Source: Achromobacter anxifer (GTDB taxonomy: Bacteria; Pseudomonadota; Gammaproteobacteria; Burkholderiales; Burkholderiaceae_B). From it: a stretch of 64,000 nucleotides of DNA. Both the position numbers and the translations under genes were made by a program. The DNA is taken from NCBI RefSeq assembly GCF_903652925.1, contig NZ_CAHLAR010000002.1, positions 558,001-622,000 on the forward strand, given 5' to 3'. Shown in pieces: positions 18,746 to 26,691 of the stretch (its first letter is position 1; each line of letters starts with the position of its first letter). The notes below the pieces were generated by a model. The model saw only the letters and a list, made by a program, of their open reading frames with translations, was not told the origin of the DNA and searched no databases.

Positions 18746-20446
18746 TCAGCCCGCGTGCTCGATGACGAGCTGCACCGACACCATCCCGTTCCACACGTTC
18801 TGCTCCAGGCGGTAAGCCGCCTGGATGTGTTCGGGCAGCGACTGGTCGTGGCCGAACCAGATGGCGTCGAAGCGCTGGTGGCCGCGTTCCAATGACAGCT
18901 TGAGGTGTTTTTCACCGACCAGGCGCTGGTTGCGGACCACGAATTCGTCCAGGAACAGCGGGGCGGCGAAGCCGGCGCCCCAGACCTGCTGCTGCAGCAT
19001 GCCGGCCACGTCGGCGTTGGCATAGCCTGATTCCAGCGAACCGTCGGTCTCGATCACCGGCTCGAAGGTATCGCGGCCCGTCAGTTCGCGCACGGCGGCG
19101 TCGAAGGCGGGCGCGAAGGCGGCGAAATCCTCGCGACCCAGGGTCAGGCCGGCCGCCATGGCGTGGCCGCCGAACTTGCGGATCAGGTTGGGATGGCGCT
19201 TGGACACCAGGTCCAGCGCGTCGCGCAGATGCACGTCGGGGATCGAACGGCCCGAACCGCGGATTTCGTCGTCGCCCGCAGGCGCGAAGGCCAGCGTCGG
19301 ACGCCAGAATTTTTCCTTCAGGCGCGAGGCCACCAGCCCGACCACGCCCTGGTGCCAGCTCGGATCGAACACGCAGACCGTGGCGCCGCCGGCCGCATTC
19401 GGTTCTTCCATGGCGGCCAGCGCCTGCTCGCGCATCTCGGCTTCGATCGTGCGGCGTTCTCGGTTGATGTTGTCGAGCTCGCGCGCCATTTCCAGCGCCT
19501 GCGCCTCGTCGTCGGTGGTCAGGCAGGCGATGCCCAGGCTCATGTCGGCCAGGCGGCCCGCGGCGTTGATGCGTGGGCCGAGCGCGAAGCCCAGGTCGAA
19601 ACCGTTTGCCGCGCGCGGCTCGCGGCCGGCCACGGCGAACAGCGCGCGCAGCCCGGGCTGCAGGCGTCCGGCGCGCATGCGCTGCAGGCCCTGGGTCACC
19701 AGCAAGCGGTTGTTCGCGTCCAGCTTGACCACGTCGGCCACGGTGCCCAGCGCCACCAGGTCGGACAGCGCGTCCAGGCGCGGGCCGCCGTCGGCCGCGT
19801 AGACGCCGCGACGCCGGAGCTCGGCGCGCAGCGCCAGCATCATGTAGAAAATGACACCCACGCCCGCCAGGTTCTTGGACGGAAAACCGCAGCCGGGCTG
19901 GTTGGGGTTGACGATGGCCAGGGCGGCGGGCAGCGTGTCGCCCGGCAGGTGGTGGTCGGTGATCACCACGCCGATGCCGGCCTCGTTGGCCGCGGCCACG
20001 CCGTCGACGCTGGCGATGCCGTTGTCCACCGTGATGATGATGTCGGGCTTGCCGGCGCGATGTCGTACCGCCAGGTCGACCACGGCGGGCGACAGGCCGT
20101 AGCCGGTCTCGAAGCGGTTGGGCACCAGGAAGTCCACGTCGGCGCCCATGGCGGACAGGGCGCGCAGGCCGACCGCGCAGGCGGTGGCGCCGTCGCAGTC
20201 GTAGTCGGCCACGATCAGCAGCTTTTTGCCAGCTTGGATGGCGTCGGCCAGCACGCCCGCGGCATGGGCCGAATGCGTCAGGCCGGCGGGCGGCAGCAGG
20301 GACGGCCAGGCCAGCCGGGTCTGGTCGGGGTGGGTGACGCCGCGGGCCGCCCACAGGCGGGCCAGCAGGGGATGGATGCCCGAGGCTTCCAGGACGCGGC
20401 AGGCCTCCAGGTCGGGGGTGCGGACGGTTAAGCGGGGTGAGACCAC
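18746..20446 (-). CDS. recJ: Single-stranded-DNA-specific exonuclease RecJ
   Basis: 5'-3' ssDNA exonuclease of recombination and mismatch repair, 566 residues. The DHH-family metal motifs are visible: VADYDCDGATA (Asp81/83/85), TVDNGI, and ITDHHLPGD (163-165). The later DHHA1 domain has GSGRSIPDVHLRDAL and KFGGHAMAAGLTL, and an OB-like domain follows. The start at 20446 lies inside the end of the upstream gene (19-nt overlap), implying coupling. Length matches the family. Confidence 0.96.
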   Translation of the reverse strand: MVSPRLTVRTPDLEACRVLEASGIHPLLARLWAARGVTHPDQTRLAWPSLLPPAGLTHSAHAAGVLADAIQAGKKLLIVADYDCDGATACAVGLRALSAMGADVDFLVPNRFETGYGLSPAVVDLAVRHRAGKPDIIITVDNGIASVDGVAAANEAGIGVVITDHHLPGDTLPAALAIVNPNQPGCGFPSKNLAGVGVIFYMMLALRAELRRRGVYAADGGPRLDALSDLVALGTVADVVKLDANNRLLVTQGLQRMRAGRLQPGLRALFAVAGREPRAANGFDLGFALGPRINAAGRLADMSLGIACLTTDDEAQALEMARELDNINRERRTIEAEMREQALAAMEEPNAAGGATVCVFDPSWHQGVVGLVASRLKEKFWRPTLAFAPAGDDEIRGSGRSIPDVHLRDALDLVSKRHPNLIRKFGGHAMAAGLTLGREDFAAFAPAFDAAVRELTGRDTFEPVIETDGSLESGYANADVAGMLQQQVWGAGFAAPLFLDEFVVRNQRLVGEKHLKLSLERGHQRFDAIWFGHDQSLPEHIQAAYRLEQNVWNGMVSVQLVIEHAG

Positions 20447-21372
20447 CAGGCGCTCCAGTTTTTCTTGGGTGCGGGCAGCAAGCCGAGCAGGCCCCCGCGC
20501 GGTTTCAGGGTAAGGGCGACCTTGCGGTCCGAGCCCAGCAGCAGCAGTTCGGCGGGCGCCGCCGGCAAGCCGTGCTTGCCGGCCAGCGGGCGCAGATGCT
20601 GCGAGTCCAATGCGGCCAGTTCATCCAGCCAGGTAGCCCAGTCGCCCGCCCGTTCGGGGGCGTCCAGGCTGGTCAGCACCTGCGCCGGCGTCGGCCGGGC
20701 CGGCGTCCAGGGCATGCCTCCGCCATACAGCCACAAGGCGTTGACCGGGGGCAGGCCGCGGGCGGCACGGGCGTCGTTGACGGGATGCTCGTGCCAGGCC
20801 ATCTGTATTTCATTGAGCAGCCGGCGCCACGGCCGCGCTTCCGCGTCCTGGCGCCACCAGTCGTTCAGCCGCTGTCCGGCCACGGCCAGCGGACTGGCGG
20901 TCTGCGGACGCAGGCCATCAGGCAGGCGCAGGCGCCAGCGTTCGGGCGACAGCGCTTCGACCGCGAAGCCGGTGCCCTCGAACAGGGGGCGGGCGGTGTC
21001 CAGCAGCGCGGCCGTTTCCTCGGCGCGCAGGTCCATCATGCCGGGATCCAGCAGGGTGGCCTGGTCGGTGCCCAGGGCCAGATGAACCAGCTCGGCCAAC
21101 CAGACGGGGCCGCTTTCGCCCGCTTGCGCGCCGGCCAATAGCGGCCCCACCCCGGCGCCGGGCGGTAGGCCGGGTTCGGGGACGTAGCCCGCGCGCTCCA
21201 GTTGCCAGGATTCGAAGGCCGTGCAGCCGTGGGCGCGCAGGTCGTAGGCCTGGGGGCGGGCGGCGCCGGCCTGCAACCAACCATGCAGCGTGGGCGCGCG
21301 TTCAGGCAACAGCTTGGCCAGTTCGGCGGCGACGGGAAGGGCGGGCAGGGCGCCCGGAATGACGATCAGCAT
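20428..21372 (-). CDS. Conserved hypothetical protein beside recJ
   Basis: A 314-residue protein without a securely known function. The most conserved-looking part is LLNEIQMAWHEHPVNDARAA continuing into PPVNALWLYGGG (around residues 188-220), a motif I associate with a family of beta- and gammaproteobacterial proteins sometimes labelled phosphoglycerate-mutase-like. It overlaps the recJ start by 19 nt, so the two are translated together and may share a DNA-metabolism or nucleotide-handling role (inference). No signal peptide or membrane helix is evident. Confidence 0.75.
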   Translation of the reverse strand: MLIVIPGALPALPVAAELAKLLPERAPTLHGWLQAGAARPQAYDLRAHGCTAFESWQLERAGYVPEPGLPPGAGVGPLLAGAQAGESGPVWLAELVHLALGTDQATLLDPGMMDLRAEETAALLDTARPLFEGTGFAVEALSPERWRLRLPDGLRPQTASPLAVAGQRLNDWWRQDAEARPWRRLLNEIQMAWHEHPVNDARAARGLPPVNALWLYGGGMPWTPARPTPAQVLTSLDAPERAGDWATWLDELAALDSQHLRPLAGKHGLPAAPAELLLLGSDRKVALTLKPRGGLLGLLPAPKKNWSAWWSHPA

Positions 21373-21502
21373 GGGCGCGATTGTAGTCCGGGCCAGCCAG
21401 GGGAACTAAGCGGCGTCCGCGGCTGCCATAGCTTGAAACGCCTGGTCTCCGACACGCACATCCGCGGCGCGGAATCCAGGCGGTTAATGCCATAATGCGC
21501 AC
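21373..21502. promoter_or_regulatory. Divergent promoter region, recJ operon / lolC
   Basis: A 130-bp gap that must hold the start signals of the divergent recJ and lol operons. A CATAAT (21491-21496) just before the GTG start of lolC looks like a -10 element, but no convincing -35 lies at the right distance. Confidence 0.35.
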
Positions 21503-22783
21503 GTGCTGAAAATACCCTACGAACTATGGATAGGCGCCCGCTACGCCGGGCTGGCCCGAATCCGCCAGCGACGCGGCCGCCGCGATCGCTTCATTTCCTT
21601 CATCGCCGCCAGTTCCATGGCGGGCATTGCGCTGGGCGTCGCCGCCCTGATCGTGGTGCTGTCCGTGATGAACGGCTTCCAGAAGGAAGTGCGCGACCGC
21701 ATGCTGTCGGTGCTGCCGCACATCGAACTCTATATTCCGGGGGCTGCGCCCGAGCGGGTGCTGGAGAGATGGCAGGAGTTCGCTTCCGCCGCCGAGAAGA
21801 ATCCCGAGGTCAAGGCCGGCGCTCCGTTCGTGGCGGCGCAGGGCATGCTGGTGCGCGGGCAGGCCCTGCGCGGCGTGCAGGTGCGCGGCATCGATCCGCA
21901 GACCGAAGGCAATGTGTCGGACCTGCCGCGCCAGATGGTGTCGGGCAAGCTCACCGACCTGAAGCCCGGCGGTTTCGGCGTGGTGCTGGGCAATGAGCTG
22001 GCCGACGGCATGGGCGTGAAGCTCGGCGACACGCTGCTGATGATGGCGCCGCAAGGCTCGATCAGCCCGGCGGGGTTCACGCCGCGCATGCGCCAGTTCA
22101 CCGTGGTGGGCGTGTTCTCGTCCGGCCACTATGAATACGACTCCTCGCTGGCCTTCGTCGACGACGAGGACGCCGCCCGCGTGTTCCGCGACAGCGGTAC
22201 CGCCGGCGTGCGCCTGCGCGTGGCCGACATGCAACGCGCCCCGGAAGTGGCGGCCGAGCTGCAGAAGGTGCTGCCGCCCTACATGATGGCCAGCGACTGG
22301 TCGCGCAACAACCGCACCTGGTTCGCGGCCGTGAAGACCGAAAAGCGCATGATGTTCCTGATCCTGGCGCTGATCGTGGCCGTGGCCGCGTTCAACCTGC
22401 TGTCGTCCCTGGTCATGGCCGTGAAGGACAAGCAGTCAGACATCGCCATCCTGCGCACGCTGGGCGCCGGGCCGCGCGAAATCGCCCGCATCTTCCTGGT
22501 GCAGGGCGCGCTGATCGGCGTCATCGGCACGCTGCTGGGCGTGGCGGGCGGTATCCTCATCGCCTACAACGTCGACGTGATCGTGCCTTTCATCGAGCGC
22601 CTGCTGGGCGTGCATTTCCTGCCGCGCGAGGTCTATTTCATCAGCGCCTTGCCGTCGGATCCGCAGGTGGGCGACATCGTCACCATCGGCCTGACCTCCC
22701 TGGTGCTGTCGTTGCTGGCGACCCTGTATCCCAGCTGGCGCGCCTCGCGCCTGCAACCCGCCCAGGTGCTGCGCCATGACTGA
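21503..22783 (+). CDS. lolC: Lipoprotein-releasing system transmembrane protein LolC/LolE
   Basis: Inner-membrane component of the ABC machine that extracts outer-membrane lipoproteins and passes them to LolA. 426 residues, starting at GTG 21503. The first helix region FISFIAASSMAGIALGVAAL is followed by a large periplasmic MacB-like domain (about 50-270) and three C-terminal FtsX helices, including the cytosolic loop KDKQSDIAILRTLGAGPREI that meets LolD. Only one LolC/E gene precedes lolD and none follows it, so it may act as a homodimer (LolF arrangement). Confidence 0.93.
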   Translation: MLKIPYELWIGARYAGLARIRQRRGRRDRFISFIAASSMAGIALGVAALIVVLSVMNGFQKEVRDRMLSVLPHIELYIPGAAPERVLERWQEFASAAEKNPEVKAGAPFVAAQGMLVRGQALRGVQVRGIDPQTEGNVSDLPRQMVSGKLTDLKPGGFGVVLGNELADGMGVKLGDTLLMMAPQGSISPAGFTPRMRQFTVVGVFSSGHYEYDSSLAFVDDEDAARVFRDSGTAGVRLRVADMQRAPEVAAELQKVLPPYMMASDWSRNNRTWFAAVKTEKRMMFLILALIVAVAAFNLLSSLVMAVKDKQSDIAILRTLGAGPREIARIFLVQGALIGVIGTLLGVAGGILIAYNVDVIVPFIERLLGVHFLPREVYFISALPSDPQVGDIVTIGLTSLVLSLLATLYPSWRASRLQPAQVLRHD

Positions 22784-23465
22784 CAATCTGACTCCCGCGC
22801 TGCAGGCCGAAAACATCGTCAAGGTCTACGACGAAGGCCCCGCGCGCATCGAGGTGCTGAGCAACGTCAGCCTGTCGGTGGCGCGCGGCGAAATGGTCGC
22901 CATCGTCGGCGCCTCGGGTTCCGGCAAGAGCACGTTGTTGCATATCCTGGGCCTGCTGGACGTGCCCACCAGCGGCTCCGTGTCGGTGGACGGCCAACTC
23001 GCCGTCGGCCTTTCCGAGAGCCGCAAGAGCGCGGTGCGCAACCGCTGCCTGGGCTTCGTCTACCAGTTCCACCACCTGCTGCCGGAGTTCTCGGCGCTGG
23101 ACAACGTGGCGATGCCGCTGATCGTGCGCCGCGAGAACCGCGACAAGGCGCGCGAGGCCGCGCATGAGGTCCTGAGCCTGGTCGGCCTGGCTGCCCGCGA
23201 AGGGCATTTCCCGGGCCAGCTGTCCGGCGGCGAACGGCAGCGCGTGGCGCTGGCGCGCGCGCTGGTCACGCGCCCCGTCTGCGTGCTGGCCGACGAGCCC
23301 ACCGGCAACCTGGACCGCCACACCGCGCACAATATGTTCGAGCTGCTGACGCGGGTGAACCAGGAATCCGGCACGGCGTTCGCCATCGTCACGCACGACC
23401 CGGAACTGGCCGCGCGCGCCGACCGCCAATTGCTGATGGAAAACGGCCGCCTGGTTTCGGGATAG
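22776..23465 (+). CDS. lolD: Lipoprotein-releasing system ATP-binding protein LolD
   Basis: Cytoplasmic ATPase powering lipoprotein release, 229 residues. Walker A GASGSGKSTLLH, signature LSGGERQRVALARAL and Walker B VLADEPTGNLD are intact. The LGFVYQFHHLLPEFSALDNV stretch is the LolD-specific Q-loop region. It overlaps lolC by 8 nt, as expected for a tightly coupled pair. Confidence 0.95.
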   Translation: MTDNLTPALQAENIVKVYDEGPARIEVLSNVSLSVARGEMVAIVGASGSGKSTLLHILGLLDVPTSGSVSVDGQLAVGLSESRKSAVRNRCLGFVYQFHHLLPEFSALDNVAMPLIVRRENRDKAREAAHEVLSLVGLAAREGHFPGQLSGGERQRVALARALVTRPVCVLADEPTGNLDRHTAHNMFELLTRVNQESGTAFAIVTHDPELAARADRQLLMENGRLVSG

Positions 23466-23505
23466 GCCGGCGCGGGTGGATAATCCGGGCAAGGAGGTCG
23501 CGCCC

Positions 23506-24324
23506 ATGCTGATCGATACCCACTGCCATCTGGATGCCGCCGAGTTCGACGCCGACCGCGAGCAAGTGGCCGACGACGCCTGCGAGGCGGGCGTCCAGTC
23601 CATCGTGATCCCGGCCGTCGAGCGGGCCAACTTTTCCGTGGTGCGCGAACTGGCCGCCAGGACCGCCGGCGGCGCCTATGCGCTGGGCATCCATCCCCTG
23701 TACGTGCAACGGGCCGCCGACGCCGACCTGGACGCGCTGCGCGCGGCCGTCAAGGAATCCCTGGGCGATCCCCGCTTCGTCGCCATCGGCGAGATCGGCC
23801 TGGACTTCTTCGTGCCCGAGATCGCCAGCGGCGAACCCCGGGAACGCCAGGAACGCTTCTATGCCGCGCAGCTGGCGCTGGCGGCCGAGTTCCACCTGCC
23901 GGTGCTGCTGCACGTGCGCCGCTCGCAGGACATTCTCTTGAAGTACCTGCGCCGCCACCCGCGCATCGGCGGCATCGCGCATGCCTTCAACGGCAGCGCG
24001 CAGCAGGCGCAGGCCTTCATCGAGCAGGGCTTCGCGCTGGGCCTGGGCGGCGCCATGACCTACGAGCGCGCCCTGCAGATACGGCGCCACGCGGTGGACG
24101 TGGACCTGTCGCACCTGGTGCTGGAGACCGACGCGCCGGACATACCGACGGCATGGCTGCATGAACCGCAGCGCCGCAACGCGCCGGCCGAGCTGGCGCG
24201 CATCGCCGCCACGCTGGCGGAACTGCGCGGCATCACGCCCGCGCAGGTGGCGCATGCCACGGCGGCCAACGCCATGCGCGTCCTGCCGCGTCTGCCGGCC
24301 GCCATCCTGGCCGATTCCGACTGA
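23506..24324 (+). CDS. TatD-family metal-dependent DNase
   Basis: A 272-residue TIM-barrel hydrolase. The first metal motif is DTHCHLDAAEF (residues 4-14), then AIGEIGLDFF, LHVRRSQD (about 140), the ..HAFNGS.. His and ETDAPDIPTAW near the C-terminus supply the other ligands. The ATG at 23506 is chosen over a GTG at 23476 because AAGGAGG ends 8 nt before it. It lies 40 nt after lolD and is probably co-transcribed. TatD proteins act as 3'-5' exonucleases in DNA repair. Confidence 0.9.
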   Translation: MLIDTHCHLDAAEFDADREQVADDACEAGVQSIVIPAVERANFSVVRELAARTAGGAYALGIHPLYVQRAADADLDALRAAVKESLGDPRFVAIGEIGLDFFVPEIASGEPRERQERFYAAQLALAAEFHLPVLLHVRRSQDILLKYLRRHPRIGGIAHAFNGSAQQAQAFIEQGFALGLGGAMTYERALQIRRHAVDVDLSHLVLETDAPDIPTAWLHEPQRRNAPAELARIAATLAELRGITPAQVAHATAANAMRVLPRLPAAILADSD

Positions 24325-24330
24325 GCCATC

Positions 24331-24383
24331 CCGGCCTGAGCCGCTTCGGCTGACGCGCCCCGTCCGAATAGCCTTCAGGCCGG
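24331..24383. terminator. Nested inverted repeat between convergent tatD and sensor kinase
   Basis: CCGGCCTGA (24331-24339) pairs with TCAGGCCGG (24375-24383), enclosing a small hairpin AGCCG-CTT-CGGCT (24339-24351). The right arm overlaps the last codons of the convergent histidine kinase. Position suggests a shared terminator. Confidence 0.45.
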
Positions 24384-25766
24384 CAGGCGCGGCAGTTCCA
24401 GTCGCACGCCCAGCCCTTGCGGCGACAGGTTGCGGGCCGACATCCTGCCCTTGTGCGCGGCCACCGCGGCCTGCGCGATCGACAGGCCCAGGCCGGCGCC
24501 GCTGCCGGGCTTGCGCGCGCCGGAGGCGGTGCGATAGAAGGGCTCGAACAAGGATTCCAGTTCTTCCGCGGCCACGCCCGGCCCGCGGTCTTCGATTTCC
24601 AGCCTGGCCTCGCGCTGGTTGGATTGCAGGTGCACGCGGATGGCGCTGTGCGCGGGCGCGAAACGCAGGGCGTTGCGCAGCACGTTCTCGATGGCGCTGG
24701 CCAGGCTGCAGCGGTCGCCAACCAGGGGCACCGGCGCCTGCTGCCGCCACTCGATGCTTATTTGCCGGCCGCTGGCCTCGTAGCGCGCATCTTCGACCAC
24801 GTCGGACACGATCTCGGCCAGGTCCAGGGTCTCGGTGGGCACGGGCAGGGCGCCCAGGCGGGCAAGCCTCAGGGTATTGCCGATCAGCGCGTCCAGGCGC
24901 TCGCATTCAAGTTCGATGCGGTCCAGCTGCAGGTCCTGGCGTTCGTCCTTGCGCCGCGCCAGTTCGGCCGCCAGTCGCAGCCGCGCCAATGGCGAGCGCA
25001 ATTCGTGCGCGATGTTGTGCAGCAGCTGTTCGCGCGTGTCGACCAGGGCCTTCAGGCGGTCGGCCATGGCGTCGAAGTCGCGCGCCAACAGGCCCAGCTC
25101 GTCCTTGCGCCGCGCCAGCCTGGCGGGCGTGTGCGCGTCCAGGCGGCCGGCGGACAACGCGTGCGTGGTCTGGCGCAATTGGGCCAAGGGCGCGGTCACG
25201 TGGCGGCTCAGGGCCCAGCAGAACGGCGCGGTCACGGCCAGCGCGAACAGCATCAGCGCCAGCGCGACGGGCGACAGGGCCAGCAATTCCCAATGCGACG
25301 AGTCGAAGGGCAGGAACAGCATCAGCAGGACCGATCCGTCGGGCAGCAGCAGCTTCTGCGGCTCCCACCAGGAGACGCGCTCGCCCGTCGGATCGGCCGG
25401 CAGGTAGTCGGCCTTGGGCGAGCGGTCGGGCCCGGCGCGGTAGTCGACCAACCAGTCCTGCATGCGCGCGGGCAGGCTGCGGCCCAGGATGTCGGTGTCC
25501 TGGGCGTCCATGATGTAGATGTTCAGGGCCGAGTAGCGCCGGTCCATGGCCTGGACCCAGCGTTCCAGGCCGTCCGCGCCCTCGCTGCGTGCGATCTGCG
25601 CGGCGTCGCGCGTGAGGCTGGCGGGATTCAGGCCGTCCAGGGAATTAACGCGGTACCAGGCGACCGCGGCCGTCAGCAGCATGCCGCACACCAGGATGAC
25701 GGCCATCGCGCCCCAGAAGGTCAGGAAGGCGCGCCAGAACAGCGAGCGGGCGGGCAGCCAGGCCAT
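24375..25766 (-). CDS. Sensor histidine kinase
   Basis: Membrane-bound sensor of 463 residues. Helix 1 (about 10-34) and helix 2 (about 175-200) bracket a periplasmic sensing domain of about 140 residues. A HAMP domain (RHVTAPLAQLRQTTHALSAG) follows, then the phosphorylated His in LLHNIAHELRSPLARL, the N-box NVLRNALRFAP, and G-boxes DRGPGV and GSGAGLGLSIAQ. Its ATG overlaps the stop of the response-regulator gene (TGATG). The overall layout resembles CpxA/PfeS kinases. The neighbouring siderophore receptor makes an iron-siderophore signal plausible (inference). Confidence 0.92.
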   Translation of the reverse strand: MAWLPARSLFWRAFLTFWGAMAVILVCGMLLTAAVAWYRVNSLDGLNPASLTRDAAQIARSEGADGLERWVQAMDRRYSALNIYIMDAQDTDILGRSLPARMQDWLVDYRAGPDRSPKADYLPADPTGERVSWWEPQKLLLPDGSVLLMLFLPFDSSHWELLALSPVALALMLFALAVTAPFCWALSRHVTAPLAQLRQTTHALSAGRLDAHTPARLARRKDELGLLARDFDAMADRLKALVDTREQLLHNIAHELRSPLARLRLAAELARRKDERQDLQLDRIELECERLDALIGNTLRLARLGALPVPTETLDLAEIVSDVVEDARYEASGRQISIEWRQQAPVPLVGDRCSLASAIENVLRNALRFAPAHSAIRVHLQSNQREARLEIEDRGPGVAAEELESLFEPFYRTASGARKPGSGAGLGLSIAQAAVAAHKGRMSARNLSPQGLGVRLELPRLPA

Positions 25767-26479
25767 CAGTCCGCGCCCGCCAGCACGTAGCCCAGGCCGC
25801 GCAGATTGCGGATGGACAGCGCTTCCTCGCCGCCGTCCGGGCGCAGCTTCTTGCGCAAGGCGCTGATGTGGGTGTCGATACTGCGGTCGTAGCGGTCCGG
25901 CTTGCGGCCCAGCGCGTACAGGCCGATCTGGTCTCGTCCGACCACCTGGCCGGGCGTGCGCATGAGGATCTCCAGGATGCGCTGCTCGGCGCCCGTCAGC
26001 GCGATTTCGCTATCGCCCACGCGCAAGAGTCCGCTGGCCGTGTCCAGCGACACCGCGCCCAGCGCCAGGCCCGGCCGGGCGGTTTCCGGCGTTTCGTCGA
26101 AGCGCCGCAGCACCGCCGTGATGCGGGCCTTGAGCTCGCGCGGACTGAAGGGTTTGGCCAGATAGTCGTCGGCGCCGAATTCCAGGCCCAGCACGCGGTC
26201 GGTTTCGCCGCCGTGGGCGGTGAACATGATGACGGGCCGGCGCGAGCGCTGGCGGTATTGCTTGAGCAAGTCCAGGCCATTGCCGTCGGGCAGCATCAGG
26301 TCCAGCAGCACCAGGTCGTAGTCGTCCCGCGCGAGCAGGGCGGTCCCGTGCGCGCCGCTGTGGGCCAGCGTGAGCTGGCACTGACCGGATTCCAGATATT
26401 CGCGCAGCATCTGCGCGAGCTCGACGTCGTCATCGATCAGCAGGATGCGGCGAGTCGCCGGAGCGTGGGAAAAAAGCAT
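25766..26479 (-). CDS. OmpR-family response regulator
   Basis: 237 residues. Receiver domain (about 10-125) with acidic pocket LIDDDVE, phospho-acceptor Asp60 in LVLLDLMLPDG, and Lys in DDYLAKPFSPREL. The C-terminal winged helix ends RSIDTHISALRKKL and LRGLGYVL. It is paired with the kinase downstream and divergent, over 212 bp, from a catecholate siderophore receptor gene. That is the PfeR/PfeS-PfeA arrangement of Pseudomonas, where the regulator activates the receptor; here that role is inferred from position. Confidence 0.92.
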   Translation of the reverse strand: MLFSHAPATRRILLIDDDVELAQMLREYLESGQCQLTLAHSGAHGTALLARDDYDLVLLDLMLPDGNGLDLLKQYRQRSRRPVIMFTAHGGETDRVLGLEFGADDYLAKPFSPRELKARITAVLRRFDETPETARPGLALGAVSLDTASGLLRVGDSEIALTGAEQRILEILMRTPGQVVGRDQIGLYALGRKPDRYDRSIDTHISALRKKLRPDGGEEALSIRNLRGLGYVLAGAD

Positions 26480-26572
26480 GCGTGTCGTCGGTTCTGCATC
26501 CGGGAGTTTGGCTTATGGCCGCGGGCCGGAGTGTCAAGAAGTTCAAAGAAGATAAAAGTTGCGGAAAGCGTG

Positions 26573-26602
26573 TTGCTGGCTCCCGGCAGCTCCAATTCTA
26601 AT
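26573..26602 (+). promoter_or_regulatory. Putative sigma-70 promoter of the siderophore receptor
   Basis: TTGCTG (26573-26578) and TCTAAT (26597-26602) with an 18-bp spacer, immediately upstream of a Fur-box-like sequence. It lies about 90 bp before the receptor ATG, in the gap shared with the two-component system. Confidence 0.5.
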
Positions 26603-26603
26603 A

Positions 26604-26618
26604 TGAGAATGGTTTTCA
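26604..26618 (+). promoter_or_regulatory. Fur box
   Basis: TGAGAAT-G-GTTTTCA matches 11 of 14 symmetric positions of the 7-1-7 Fur consensus TGATAAT-N-ATTATCA. It overlaps or directly follows the predicted -10 of the siderophore receptor promoter, where Fe-Fur would block transcription under iron sufficiency. Confidence 0.75.
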
Positions 26619-26691
26619 TTAATAAGTACGGGGCAGGACGGACGCCGCACGCGGGGTGCGGCGCAGGCCTGGGACGGGAGAGATTGGAATC

